Positions 47,923 to 56,658 of a stretch of 64,000 nucleotides of DNA are shown here, piece after piece. The notes beneath the pieces were generated by a model that had not been told where the DNA came from, did no database searches, and saw nothing but the letters and a program-made list of their open reading frames with translations. Origin of the DNA: CALAGB01 sp963713965 (GTDB lineage: Bacteria > Chloroflexota > Chloroflexia > Thermomicrobiales > Thermomicrobiaceae); assembly GCA_963713965.1 (NCBI GenBank), contig OY970217.1, forward strand, positions 1,054,001-1,118,000. The letters are read 5' to 3'. Position 1 is the stretch's first letter. Each line of letters opens with the position of its first letter. Both the position numbers and the translations under genes were made by a program.

Positions 47923-49206
47923 ATGACTGCAGAACAACGATATTCAGCCGAAGGACTGCTGCACGTAAGCGTCGACGTCGACGCCCGCGACATCGTGGCG
48001 AGCTGGACTGATACCAGCGAGATCCTGGTGCGAGGCAACGACGTGGAGGCAGTGGTCGAAGCCGATGAACTCTTCGTCACGTCAGGTGGACGCAGACGAG
48101 GGCGATCAGAGCCCGTTGAACTGGACCTTCCATCAAAGCCGATCGGCTGCGAGTTCAAAGTCCAAAAGGGCGACATCCACCTCTACAGTCCGCACGGGAA
48201 GATCGACGCCAAGACTGACGGCGGAGATATCACGGTCGAAAAGGGAGTCGGAACGATGACGCTGTCAACCGGCCGCGGCGATCTAAAGGTGACGACGTAC
48301 CAAGGAGAGGTAACCACCAACAGCGGATCCGGCGACGCTACCCTTGACGACGTCGTCGGACCCATAACCGTGCGGGCAGGACGCGGAGACGTGTCCATCA
48401 GAGGGGGCAGCGGGGCAGCAACCATTGCCGTCGGCTCTGGCGACATGATCATCGACGCACGAGCCTCCGACGAACTGACGGCCGCGGGTGGCAGCGGAGA
48501 CATCTCAATTGAGGGCGGCAGTCTCGGACGTTCGTCGATCACCACGGCATCCGGCGATATCCGCTGCCATGCAGCGCTCGACATCGCGAGCTATGACCTC
48601 ACTGCATCTTCAGGCGATATCAACATTGGCATCCAGCGTGGGCTGAACGCGCGCGTTGACGCCGCGACGACGCGCGGCAGCGTCAACTCCGACCTTCCGC
48701 TGGTTGCCATCAACCAACGCGGTCCGCGCAACCCGTTGGGGAAGCGACTGGTCGGGAGCACCGGCGACGGATCCGAGCGCGCAGAGATCACGCTGCGCAC
48801 GTCAAGCGGTGACATCGACGTGCGTTGGGCAGGCGAACCCGGCACTACCTCCACACGCGTCTCACGCAAGGGAGCCGGCCGCGACATCGATGTTCAGTGG
48901 GGTTCGGGCGCGGTTCCCGTAGCCGGTCGCGTCAAGGGGCGCTTTGGCGGTCGAGACGTTGAGTTCCGTTGGGGTGAGGGATCGGAGTCGAAAACGAACG
49001 CATCAGACAAATCGACAGGAAGCTCTAACACGACGCCTGCGTCATCCGAATCGGCACCGGCGGCATCGTCCGCCAGCCCAACCATGGATGACGACCGCAA
49101 GCGAGCCATTCTTTCGGCCCTGGCAGACGGATCACTCTCGGTTGAAGAGGCGAGCCGACTGCTGGACATCATTGACCAATCGACCGGAAACGCGGGCGGA
49201 GAATAA
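47923..49206 (+). CDS. DUF4097 beta-helix protein with C-terminal SHOCT-like helix
   Basis: 427 residues, no signal peptide. Residues ~85-320 are a repetitive beta-solenoid with DUF4097-type turns: GGDITVEKGVGTMTLSTGRGD, TTNSGSGDATLDDVVGPIT, GGSGDISIEGG, TASSGDINIGI, RTSSGDIDVRW. The Ser/Thr/Ala-rich linker (~345-385) leads to DDRKRAILSALADGSLSVEE, which resembles the end of the preceding DUF2089 protein. DUF4097 proteins often pair with regulators or ABC systems of the envelope-stress kind; the molecular role is unknown. It lies 13 bases after DUF2089 and 2 bases before the ABC ATPase. Confidence 0.85.
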   Translation: MTAEQRYSAEGLLHVSVDVDARDIVASWTDTSEILVRGNDVEAVVEADELFVTSGGRRRGRSEPVELDLPSKPIGCEFKVQKGDIHLYSPHGKIDAKTDGGDITVEKGVGTMTLSTGRGDLKVTTYQGEVTTNSGSGDATLDDVVGPITVRAGRGDVSIRGGSGAATIAVGSGDMIIDARASDELTAAGGSGDISIEGGSLGRSSITTASGDIRCHAALDIASYDLTASSGDINIGIQRGLNARVDAATTRGSVNSDLPLVAINQRGPRNPLGKRLVGSTGDGSERAEITLRTSSGDIDVRWAGEPGTTSTRVSRKGAGRDIDVQWGSGAVPVAGRVKGRFGGRDVEFRWGEGSESKTNASDKSTGSSNTTPASSESAPAASSASPTMDDDRKRAILSALADGSLSVEEASRLLDIIDQSTGNAGGE

Positions 49207-49208
49207 GC

Positions 49209-50189
49209 ATGTACGCCATCGAAGCTACTGACTTGCGGCGCACGTTCCGCCGCTCCAAGCGATTCTTCCAACACGGACCTGAGTTCGTGGCCGTAGAGGG
49301 AGTCAGTCTGGCAGTCGAGCCTGGAACAATCTTCGGGCTGCTGGGTCCCAATGGCGCCGGCAAAACGACCACGATCAAGATGCTCTCGACGCTCCTCATC
49401 CCCACCAGCGGAGAAGCTCGAGTTGCGGGATACGACGTCGTCCATCAGGAACGTGACGTCCGACGACGCCTCGGCGTGGTGCTCGGAGGAGATCGCGGGC
49501 TCTATGGAAAACTGTCGGCGCGCGACAACCTGATCTACTTCGGCAACCTGCATGGAATGCCACGAGAGCGAATCAACAGCCGCGCCGACGAGATGCTCGA
49601 AATGGTTGGACTGGCCGACCGCTCCCGTGATCGGGTCGAGGGGTTCTCACGCGGCATGAAGCAACGCCTGCACCTGGCTCGCGCGCTGCTCCACGACCCT
49701 CCGGTCATCTTCCTCGACGAGCCGACTATCGGGCTCGATGTGCAGTCAGCCGTCAAGCTGCGCGAGATCGTCAAATCCTTGATGCCGGAACATACCGTGC
49801 TGCTGACCACCCACTATCTGCAGGAAGCGGATGAGCTCTGCGATCGGATCGCGATCATCGATCGGGGCACGATTTTGCTTGAGGACACTCCGGCGCAGAT
49901 CAAACGACGCGTCGGACATGGACATCGCTACCTGGTCAGAGTCCACGGTGAGGCCAGCGCGGCCACGCTTGAATCGCTGCGGGGGCTGCCGTCGGTAAAC
50001 AACGTGTCGCCTGGAATAGAAACGGACGGCATCTCGGACATCACAATCCTTTCGTCACAGGAAAACGAGGTGCTCGACGGCGCCGTGCGGGTGCTGCATC
50101 ACCATGGTGTGCGCATCGAATCGATCCAGACGATGGAGCCGTCACTGGAAGATGCCTTCCTCGCGCTGACGGCGGGAGGCGAATTATGA
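49209..50189 (+). CDS. ABC exporter ATP-binding protein (DrrA/NatA-like)
   Basis: 326 residues. Walker A GPNGAGKTTTIKML (~residue 50), Q-loop region, signature FSRGMKQRLHLARAL, Walker B PPVIFLDEPTIGLD, H-loop LLTTHYLQEADEL. The C-terminal ~80 residues (YLVRVHGEASAATLESLRGL) are the extension typical of the drug/antibiotic or sodium exporter ATPases with the DrrA layout. It energises the two ABC-2 permeases encoded next, the first of which overlaps its stop by four bases. The exported compound is unknown. Confidence 0.94.
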   Translation: MYAIEATDLRRTFRRSKRFFQHGPEFVAVEGVSLAVEPGTIFGLLGPNGAGKTTTIKMLSTLLIPTSGEARVAGYDVVHQERDVRRRLGVVLGGDRGLYGKLSARDNLIYFGNLHGMPRERINSRADEMLEMVGLADRSRDRVEGFSRGMKQRLHLARALLHDPPVIFLDEPTIGLDVQSAVKLREIVKSLMPEHTVLLTTHYLQEADELCDRIAIIDRGTILLEDTPAQIKRRVGHGHRYLVRVHGEASAATLESLRGLPSVNNVSPGIETDGISDITILSSQENEVLDGAVRVLHHHGVRIESIQTMEPSLEDAFLALTAGGEL

Positions 50190-51130
50190 GCAAACATTGG
50201 ATCAGTCGCTTCGACGACCTCGGCGTATTGAGCCCTGCGGTTGCCATGTCGCTGCTGGATTCAGCCCGAAAGGTGCCCCCACCAGGATCACGGAACGGTG
50301 GCGGCAATGGTCGTTCTCACATGGATGATCTGCGCGACGCGTCCAGGGTCTGCCTGGCCACCGCGCGCTCGTACATGATTCATCGCATGGCCTACATCGT
50401 CGATATCATTCGTTGGCCACTCTATCCGACGTTCTATTTCCTGACACTTGTGCTCGCTTATCAGATCGCGGGACGCACCAGTGTCGATGGATTCGATGCG
50501 CGCGGCTATCTGCTGGTCGGGACGATCGGCGTCGTACTGTGGCAGGCGAATCTGTGGGCTGGCGGCTACGCTATCGAGTGGGAGCGCAGTCAGGGAACAA
50601 TCAACGCGCTGTTCCTCACGCCGGCCAGTCGCGCGGCCGTCATTCTGGGGTACGCACTTGGATCGCTAACGGTGTGGATCGTGCCAAACGCGCTGCTTCT
50701 GGCTGGTGTCGCCTATTTGATCCACGCGAATGCGAACGTCAGTGACCCACTCGCGGTGACGGCCTCGTTTGTCAGCCTGATCATTGCTACCTTCGCGCTC
50801 GGCTTCGCGGTGGCGGGAATCTTCGTCCTGTCGCGTCGCGCCAACCTGCTGGCCAACTTCTTCCAGAGCCCGATCTATCTCCTGAGCGGGATGCTCGTTC
50901 CGATCTCGGCGCTGCCGGCCTCGATGCGGCTGCTCGCAGCAGTATTTCCGCTGAGTGCCGGGATGGACGCTCTGCGCGGCAGCCTCCTTGGAGGCGCTGG
51001 GTTCGTGGACGTCTCGGGCGATCTGGCCCGACTTCTGGTCCTTTCAGCCGCACTGTTTCTGTTCGGACTCGTGATGTTACGGAGAGTCGAGAATGTCGCA
51101 AAACGTGGTGGAGAGCTCGATTTTGACTGA
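50186..51130 (+). CDS. ABC-2 type permease, first subunit
   Basis: 314 residues, ATG overlapping the ATPase stop. A hydrophilic N-terminus of ~60 residues is followed by six helices (YPTFYFLTLVLAYQIAG; LLVGTIGVVLWQANLWAGG; VILGYALGSLTVWIVPNALL; SLIIATFALGFAVAGIFVL; PIYLLSGMLVPISALP; LLVLSAALFLFGLVML). It ends RGGELDFD, nearly the same ending as the second permease (RGGELDLY), so the two are paralogues. An unusually long N-terminal extension is present; a start further in, at MDDLRD (50321), cannot be excluded. Confidence 0.9.
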   Translation: MSKHWISRFDDLGVLSPAVAMSLLDSARKVPPPGSRNGGGNGRSHMDDLRDASRVCLATARSYMIHRMAYIVDIIRWPLYPTFYFLTLVLAYQIAGRTSVDGFDARGYLLVGTIGVVLWQANLWAGGYAIEWERSQGTINALFLTPASRAAVILGYALGSLTVWIVPNALLLAGVAYLIHANANVSDPLAVTASFVSLIIATFALGFAVAGIFVLSRRANLLANFFQSPIYLLSGMLVPISALPASMRLLAAVFPLSAGMDALRGSLLGGAGFVDVSGDLARLLVLSAALFLFGLVMLRRVENVAKRGGELDFD

Positions 51131-51908
51131 GATTCAGGCCGCTTATTCCGCATGGCTGGCCATGACCAAGATGCGGTTCGACGAATTCGCGCGGAAGGGA
51201 GCCGTCTTCCTCTGGGCGATCCGGCCGGTCTTCGACCTGGCGATTGCCGCCCTGATCTACGCCGGAGGACGCAAGGACCTGGTGCCGTATATTGTGGTAG
51301 CCATGACCGCCAACTCGCTCGTCTGGAACAGCATCTTTTGGGTTGGCGAGATCCTGGACCGTGAACGACGCGCGGGCACACTCCTCTCTCTCTTCCTAGC
51401 TCCGTGTTCACGTCTGAGCTGGATGATCGGATTCGCGGGTTCAGGGATCATCGAGACGACCGCGGGCGCGGCCACGGTATGTGCCGGTGGAATGCTTCTC
51501 TTTGGAGTTCGTTTTCACCCAAATTACCTGACACTCGCGGTTATCCTGCCGCTCTTCATGGCATCGCTCATCGGAATCGGACTGATCATGAGTGGGCTTG
51601 GGTTGATCACGAAGCACGCCAATGAGCTCTCGAATCTGATCTTCCCGTTCCTGACGTTGCTGGGTGGCGTCTACTATCCAATCAATCAACTGCCCTGGTT
51701 CTTGCACGACCTGGCGCGGGCCCTTCCTCTCGGGTACGGGTTCCAGGCACTCTCCGACGCATCGCTGAATGGCGCCTCCATCGTCGACGTGCGTGCCTCA
51801 TTGATCCCGCTGCTTGCGTTCGCGCTGGTGTTGCCCATCGCCGGAACCTTCATCTTCATGACGCTGGAACGCTCTGCGCGCCGCGGAGGGGAGCTGGATC
51901 TCTACTGA
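51093..51908 (+). CDS. ABC-2 type permease, second subunit
   Basis: 271 residues, overlapping the first permease by 38 bases. Six helices: FDLAIAALIYAGG; YIVVAMTANSLVWNSIFWVG; MIGFAGSGIIETTAGAATVC; LAVILPLFMASLIGIGLIMS; LIFPFLTLLGGVYYPINQLP; LIPLLAFALVLPIAGTFIF. The YYPINQLPWFL.D..RALP segment is typical of ABC-2 exporters. With the preceding permease and ATPase it should form a heterodimeric exporter in the inner membrane. Confidence 0.9.
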   Translation: MSQNVVESSILTEIQAAYSAWLAMTKMRFDEFARKGAVFLWAIRPVFDLAIAALIYAGGRKDLVPYIVVAMTANSLVWNSIFWVGEILDRERRAGTLLSLFLAPCSRLSWMIGFAGSGIIETTAGAATVCAGGMLLFGVRFHPNYLTLAVILPLFMASLIGIGLIMSGLGLITKHANELSNLIFPFLTLLGGVYYPINQLPWFLHDLARALPLGYGFQALSDASLNGASIVDVRASLIPLLAFALVLPIAGTFIFMTLERSARRGGELDLY

Positions 51909-52021
51909 TGGGTCCGCACAGCTAGCAGCACTTCACTGACCACACTCACGATCGATTAGTTCGACGACCAGGATCGAAAGAAAGTCGGTCGTCGCCCGGG
52001 GATCGCATTGTCTCGCGACGG

Positions 52022-53284
52022 ATGAAGAAGAGGAATTTCGAGATGGAACAGGTGCAAACAGAAGTTAACCTGCGGCGACGGGCACCTCTCCTGGCGCTGT
52101 TGGTGGCGAGCACGGTGTCGGAGATCGGCAGCATGCTTACGTTGATCGCCTTGCCCTGGTTCGTGCTGCAAACCACCGGCAGTGCCGCGCGCACTGGTCT
52201 CACCGGCTTCTCCGTCGCCATCCCCGGCTTCTTCGTTGGCATCTTCGGCGGCACGGTCGTCGATCGCCTTGGCTATCGCCGCTCCAGCGTGGTGGCCGAC
52301 GTCGTCAGCGGCATTGGATTGGGTCTCGTCCCCACCCTCTACTACACGGTGGGACTTCCCTTCGGGGTCCTGATGGCATTGGTCTTCGTCGGTTCGATGC
52401 TGGCCATCCCCGGAATCACCGCCCGACGCTCGCTGTTGCCGGAATTGGCGGAGATGGCCGGAACCCGACTGGAACGCGTCAACGCCGCCTTTGAATCGAT
52501 CCAGAACCTGGCACTGCTGCTGGGTCCGCCGCTGGCCGGACTGTTGATCGCCTGGCAGGGAGCGACGACGGTGTTGTGGATCGACGCAGGCACGTTCGTC
52601 TTCTCGGCGTTGGTAGTGGGAACGCTGGTGCCGGTCTTCGCGTTGACGACGGAGTCCGAGACGCAGGATCGACCACGCTATCGGACGCAGCTGGCGGAGG
52701 GGCTGCGATTCCTCAAAGCGGACTCGCTGCTGCGCGACATGGCCATCGTCGTTGGAATCTTCAACGGTCTCGGAGCTCCTGCCTTCGCCGTCGCATTGCC
52801 GGTCTTCGCCAAACAGGAATATGGCAGCGCGACCGTCCTTGGACTGATGGCCAGCGGATTCGCAGTGGGAGCGTTGGCCGGCGTAGCGGCATATGGCGCC
52901 ATCGGCCATCGCCTATCTCGTCGGATGATCTGGTATCTCGGATACCTGGCAATGCCTTGCATCTACTGGACCCTCGCGGCGCATCCCACGCTCCCCATCG
53001 TTCTCGCCGTGTTCGCCTTCATGGGGATCCTCACCGCACCGCTCAATCCGATGATGACCACGATCCGGCATGAGCGCATCCCTGCCAAGATGCGCGGCAG
53101 AGTCTTCGCAACCTATTCGGCCATTACGCAGGTCGTCTCACCAGTCGGCATCGTCCTGGGCGGCTTTGCTATCTCGACCTTCGGATTCCATCCGACTGTC
53201 CTGGCACTCGCCATCATCGTTCAGGTCGGATCGGTCGCCGTATTCATTGTCCCGTCTCTTCGGAAAATGGACGCGAGACCATGA
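52022..53284 (+). CDS. MFS exporter (MFS_3/EntS-like), tandem copy 1
   Basis: 420 residues, 12 helices. It begins with a short polar N-terminus, then LLALLVASTVSEIGSMLTLIALPWFVLQTTGSAARTGL, FFVGIFGGTVVDRLGYRRSSVVADV (motif A region), and a central loop before GLRFLKADSLLRDMAIVVGIF. The late helices include AFMGILTAPLNPMMTTIRHERIPAKMRGRVFATYSAITQV, typical of the enterobactin-exporter-like group. The substrate is unknown. A start at M8 (MEQVQT) is also possible. Its stop overlaps the start of a second, related MFS gene. Confidence 0.9.
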   Translation: MKKRNFEMEQVQTEVNLRRRAPLLALLVASTVSEIGSMLTLIALPWFVLQTTGSAARTGLTGFSVAIPGFFVGIFGGTVVDRLGYRRSSVVADVVSGIGLGLVPTLYYTVGLPFGVLMALVFVGSMLAIPGITARRSLLPELAEMAGTRLERVNAAFESIQNLALLLGPPLAGLLIAWQGATTVLWIDAGTFVFSALVVGTLVPVFALTTESETQDRPRYRTQLAEGLRFLKADSLLRDMAIVVGIFNGLGAPAFAVALPVFAKQEYGSATVLGLMASGFAVGALAGVAAYGAIGHRLSRRMIWYLGYLAMPCIYWTLAAHPTLPIVLAVFAFMGILTAPLNPMMTTIRHERIPAKMRGRVFATYSAITQVVSPVGIVLGGFAISTFGFHPTVLALAIIVQVGSVAVFIVPSLRKMDARP

Positions 53285-54519
53285 ACTCACGCACTCTAAC
53301 GTCACACCGTCGGGCGTCGCTATTCACCTTGCTGTCAGCCAATGCGGTTTCCGAGTTCGGGTCGATGCTTACGATGGTCGCGCTTCCCTGGTTCGTATTG
53401 CAGACCACCGGCAGCGCGGCGAAAGCCGGAATCACGCTGGCAGTGGACACAGTTCCCATCCTCTTCGCCGGTCTTTTCGGAGGCGTGCTCGTGGATCGGC
53501 TCGGATACAAGACGAGCAGCGTCGTTGCCGACCTCTCCAGTGGGCTGGTCGTGGCGGCCATCCCCTTGGCGTACCTGACCGTGGGGATCACTTTCTGGCA
53601 GCTGCTTGTGCTCGTGTTTCTGGCTTCACTGGTAAACCAGCCGGGCAGAATCGCGCGCACAAGCCTTATCCCCGATCTTGCCGAGCGCGCGGGCATGCCT
53701 CTCGTCCGCGTGAATAGCCTGGCCCAGTCGATCCCTCGGCTCGCCCTCCTCCTCGGGCCACCGATCGCCGGTCTCCTGGTCTCGCTGATAGGTGCGAGTC
53801 ACGTCCTCTTCATCGATGCCGTCACGTTCGTCGTTTCATCGCTGCTCGTGCTGGCAGGCATACCACGTTCGGCGCAGCCAACCGATCAGACACGTGAATC
53901 AATGCTTGGTGAGGTACTGGCTGGCCTGAAGTACATCGCGAGCGACAGTCTGCTTCTTTGGCTCATGATCATGTGCTCCGTGGGAAGCCTGGTGGCTGAG
54001 CCGCTCTACGCCATCGTCTACCCCGTTTACGCGCGCCAAATCTACGGAGACGCGGTCTCGCTCGGCCTGATGTTCTCGGCATTAGCGGCCGGCTGTCTGG
54101 CCGGACTCGGTCTCTACACGCTCTTCGGAACGCGCATACCCTATCGCGTGATCTTTGTGGGCGGATTCGCGGCTCGCGCCGTGGCGCTCTGGATTATGGT
54201 GATGCTCCCGTCACTCCCGATATTGCTCGCGGCCATCGCCATCGAAGCCTTCTGTTTCGAGCCAATTAACCCGCTCCTCATCTCGATCTATCAGGAGCGA
54301 ACTCCAGCGGGCATGCGCGGACGCGTCTTCGGCACGGCCAACGCGATCGCCGTCGGCACACTGCCGATCGGCACGATCATCGGTGGATTCCTGCTCGCCG
54401 GTCCCGGTCTGGTTCCCACCATCGTCATCATCGCGGTTGCCTGCGCCGTGCACGTCGCATTCATGGCCGCGCTGCCCGCGTTTCGTGACATGCCGGCCGT
54501 CGCGCAGGCGACCACGTAG
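53281..54519 (+). CDS. MFS exporter (MFS_3/EntS-like), tandem copy 2
   Basis: 412 residues, 12 helices. It is closely similar to the preceding protein: FTLLSANAVSEFGSMLTMVALPWFVLQTTGSAAKAG, LFAGLFGGVLVDRLGYKTSSVVADL, YQERTPAGMRGRVFGTANAI. The ATG overlaps the stop of copy 1 (ATGA), so the pair arose by tandem duplication and is co-expressed. Whether the two work as separate pumps or together is not known. An acetyltransferase gene follows 16 bases later, which might modify the exported compound (inference). Confidence 0.9.
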   Translation: MNSRTLTSHRRASLFTLLSANAVSEFGSMLTMVALPWFVLQTTGSAAKAGITLAVDTVPILFAGLFGGVLVDRLGYKTSSVVADLSSGLVVAAIPLAYLTVGITFWQLLVLVFLASLVNQPGRIARTSLIPDLAERAGMPLVRVNSLAQSIPRLALLLGPPIAGLLVSLIGASHVLFIDAVTFVVSSLLVLAGIPRSAQPTDQTRESMLGEVLAGLKYIASDSLLLWLMIMCSVGSLVAEPLYAIVYPVYARQIYGDAVSLGLMFSALAAGCLAGLGLYTLFGTRIPYRVIFVGGFAARAVALWIMVMLPSLPILLAAIAIEAFCFEPINPLLISIYQERTPAGMRGRVFGTANAIAVGTLPIGTIIGGFLLAGPGLVPTIVIIAVACAVHVAFMAALPAFRDMPAVAQATT

Positions 54520-54535
54520 GAAGGCAGTCGAATTG

Positions 54536-55384
54536 ATGACAACAAATGAGCAACGTCATCTCACGGTCCGCTGGGTTTGGGTTAGACTGACTCCCAAACG
54601 GAACAAGTCTTGGAATCTATTTGGAGCCACGTTGACTGACGATGAACATGCGCGGGCGTTGGTACGACGCTCCGTGCTAGAACTCTCTCCATTGCAGAAA
54701 TACCAACCTGAGACCATCCGACTGGAGGAGCACCCGGGGCTGCTGCTTGCTGCCATGGGCGGCGGAGATATCGACGATAACTACGTCTTTGTTTACGGTG
54801 ACGCGAACGTCGACCTCATCTTGGATTTGGCCGAAGCTTTCTTCGGACGGGGCGCCTATGCGATCAGCGTGGAGTCCGACACGAACGACGAGATTGAGAA
54901 ATGGCTACGGGCGGAGCACTGGATCGTGTACGAAGACGAGCCCCAGATGCTTCTGACACCGGTACCAAGCGTTGACGAGCAATCGACCGAATTGACCGTC
55001 GAGCTCGTCGAGAACGAAGAGCAATACGAGGAGTTCATGCGGATCTCCGAAACCGGGCGGCGCTGGGTTCCATCGTTGGAGGCAGCGACCGATCCGAAGG
55101 TCGCGCTCTTCGTAGGATACCTGGAAGGGAACGCGGTGGCTACGGCGCGCCTCAGCTGCCTAGGAGATCTCGGCAATATCCACGGAGTGGTGACGGATCC
55201 GCGGTTCCGTCGAAAGGGATTCGGAACCGAGATGACGTGGGCCGCTATTGCCGAAGGCCGTAGACGCGGTTGCAGCTCGATCGTACTCAGCGCTTCGGAT
55301 ATGGGGTTCCCCGTGTACCGACGCATGGGCTTTCACACCGTCTGTCGATTCCGAATCTACGTCCCCGAGGGCACACCAGCTTGA
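54536..55384 (+). CDS. GNAT-like acetyltransferase with extra N-terminal domain
   Basis: 282 residues from ATG 54536 (GTAGGAAGG upstream). Residues 1-150 form an unrecognised, possibly degenerate GNAT-like half (ARALVRRSVLELSPLQKY). Residues ~155-275 hold the active-looking GNAT domain: KVALFVGYLEGNAVATARLS, IHGVVTDPRFRRKGFGTEMTWAAIAEGRRRG (acetyl-CoA loop RRKGFG) and LSASDMGFPVYRRMGFHTVCRFRIY. It is co-directional with the MFS pair. The 3' end overlaps the convergent acyl-CoA dehydrogenase gene by 28 bases. Confidence 0.85.
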   Translation: MTTNEQRHLTVRWVWVRLTPKRNKSWNLFGATLTDDEHARALVRRSVLELSPLQKYQPETIRLEEHPGLLLAAMGGGDIDDNYVFVYGDANVDLILDLAEAFFGRGAYAISVESDTNDEIEKWLRAEHWIVYEDEPQMLLTPVPSVDEQSTELTVELVENEEQYEEFMRISETGRRWVPSLEAATDPKVALFVGYLEGNAVATARLSCLGDLGNIHGVVTDPRFRRKGFGTEMTWAAIAEGRRRGCSSIVLSASDMGFPVYRRMGFHTVCRFRIYVPEGTPA

Positions 55385-56544
55385 TCGGACTTCGGCAGCG
55401 CCAGGACGTGCTCCGAGAGGTAGTTGAGAACCAGCTCCTGCGTGACCGGTACGATCTTGTACAAGCGCACCTCTCGCCACAGGCGTTCGACGTGGAAGTC
55501 CTTGCGGTAGCCGCGCCCGCCATACGTTTGCAGTGCGGCGTCGCCGGCGGCGAAGCCGGCATCGGCCGCCAGCAGCTTGGCGGCGTTGGCCTCCGCGCCG
55601 CATGGCTTGCCGCGATCGAAAAGCCAGGCGGCCTTCATCGCCATCATCTCCGCCGCCTCCAGGTCTGCCCAGACGCGGGCCAGCGGGTGCGCGATGGCTT
55701 GATTCTGAGCAATTGCCCGGCCAAACACACTGCGCTCCCGCGCATAGTCGCTCGCCAGCCGCAGCGCGGCTCGACCGATGCCCACCGCTTCCATGGCGAT
55801 CACGATCCGTTCGGCGTTGAGACCGCCCAGGAGATGATAGAAGCCGCGTCCTACCTCACCGATCACGTCTTCGTCGGCGACCTCAAGGTCGGAGATCACC
55901 AGTTCATTCGAGTCGACGCTATTGCGGCCCAGCTTGTCGATGACGGTCAGCGTGCAGTGTTTCGGATCTAGGTCGACGAAGAAAAGGGTAAGTCCAAGGA
56001 ACGGCCTGGCTTCGTCGCGTGGTGACGTACGTGCCAGGATCAACGCCTTCTGCGTGTGCTGCCCATTCGACAGCCAGGCCTTGGCGCCATTGAGTAACCA
56101 GCGGTCACCACGGTGGTCGGCTCGCGTCTCGATGCGCGATGTGTCGAGTCCCGCGTTCGCCTCGGTCACACCGAACGCCATGCGCAGGTCACCGGTCGCC
56201 AGTCCGGGAAGATAGCGCTGTCGCATCTGCTCGGTGCCATGCTTGATGATCGGATAGGGAGGGAAGATCGCAAGGTGGATTGGAGATGCGCCGCTCGTTC
56301 CAGCTCCGGATACACAGATCTCACGCAGAAGCAGCGCCGCCTCGATGATCCCGAGCCCCTTGCCACCGAACTCGCGCGGGATGATCGTCCCAAACCAGCC
56401 CGTTCCGGCAAATGCCTCGACGAACTCGGTGGGATAGGCGTCCAGCCGGTCCTTCTCACGCCAGAAATCGAGTGAGAAACGGGCCGAGAGCTTTGCCGAC
56501 TCACGGACGACGTTCTCCTGTGCCTCAGTCAGTGAGAAATCCAC
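55357..56544 (-). CDS. Acyl-CoA dehydrogenase family flavoprotein
   Basis: 395 residues from GTG 56544 (VDFSLTEAQENVV, the usual family start; GGAAGG upstream). Features: MAFGVTEANAGLDTSRI with the FAD/substrate loop, WLLNGAKAWLSNGQHTQ, GLTLFFVDLD, ERSVFGRAIAQNQAIAHPLARV and LQTYGGRGYRKDFHVERLWREVRLYKIVPVTQE. Where common members have the catalytic Glu (YEGT), this one has VPVT, as in a subgroup that ends KI.PV..E..LNY. The reaction is therefore uncertain; flavin-dependent acyl-CoA oxidation is the family inference. No other beta-oxidation gene is close. Confidence 0.88.
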   Translation of the reverse strand: MDFSLTEAQENVVRESAKLSARFSLDFWREKDRLDAYPTEFVEAFAGTGWFGTIIPREFGGKGLGIIEAALLLREICVSGAGTSGASPIHLAIFPPYPIIKHGTEQMRQRYLPGLATGDLRMAFGVTEANAGLDTSRIETRADHRGDRWLLNGAKAWLSNGQHTQKALILARTSPRDEARPFLGLTLFFVDLDPKHCTLTVIDKLGRNSVDSNELVISDLEVADEDVIGEVGRGFYHLLGGLNAERIVIAMEAVGIGRAALRLASDYARERSVFGRAIAQNQAIAHPLARVWADLEAAEMMAMKAAWLFDRGKPCGAEANAAKLLAADAGFAAGDAALQTYGGRGYRKDFHVERLWREVRLYKIVPVTQELVLNYLSEHVLALPKSDQAGVPSGT

Positions 56545-56658
56545 TCGTCCCGTCCTTCCAAGCTCACACGCAGGGAAATTGCGCGAGCGTCGGATTCGAT
56601 CCAACACTCGCAGGCCGCCTGGATCTAAAAACCGAACGACGCTCGGGTCACGGAAGAG

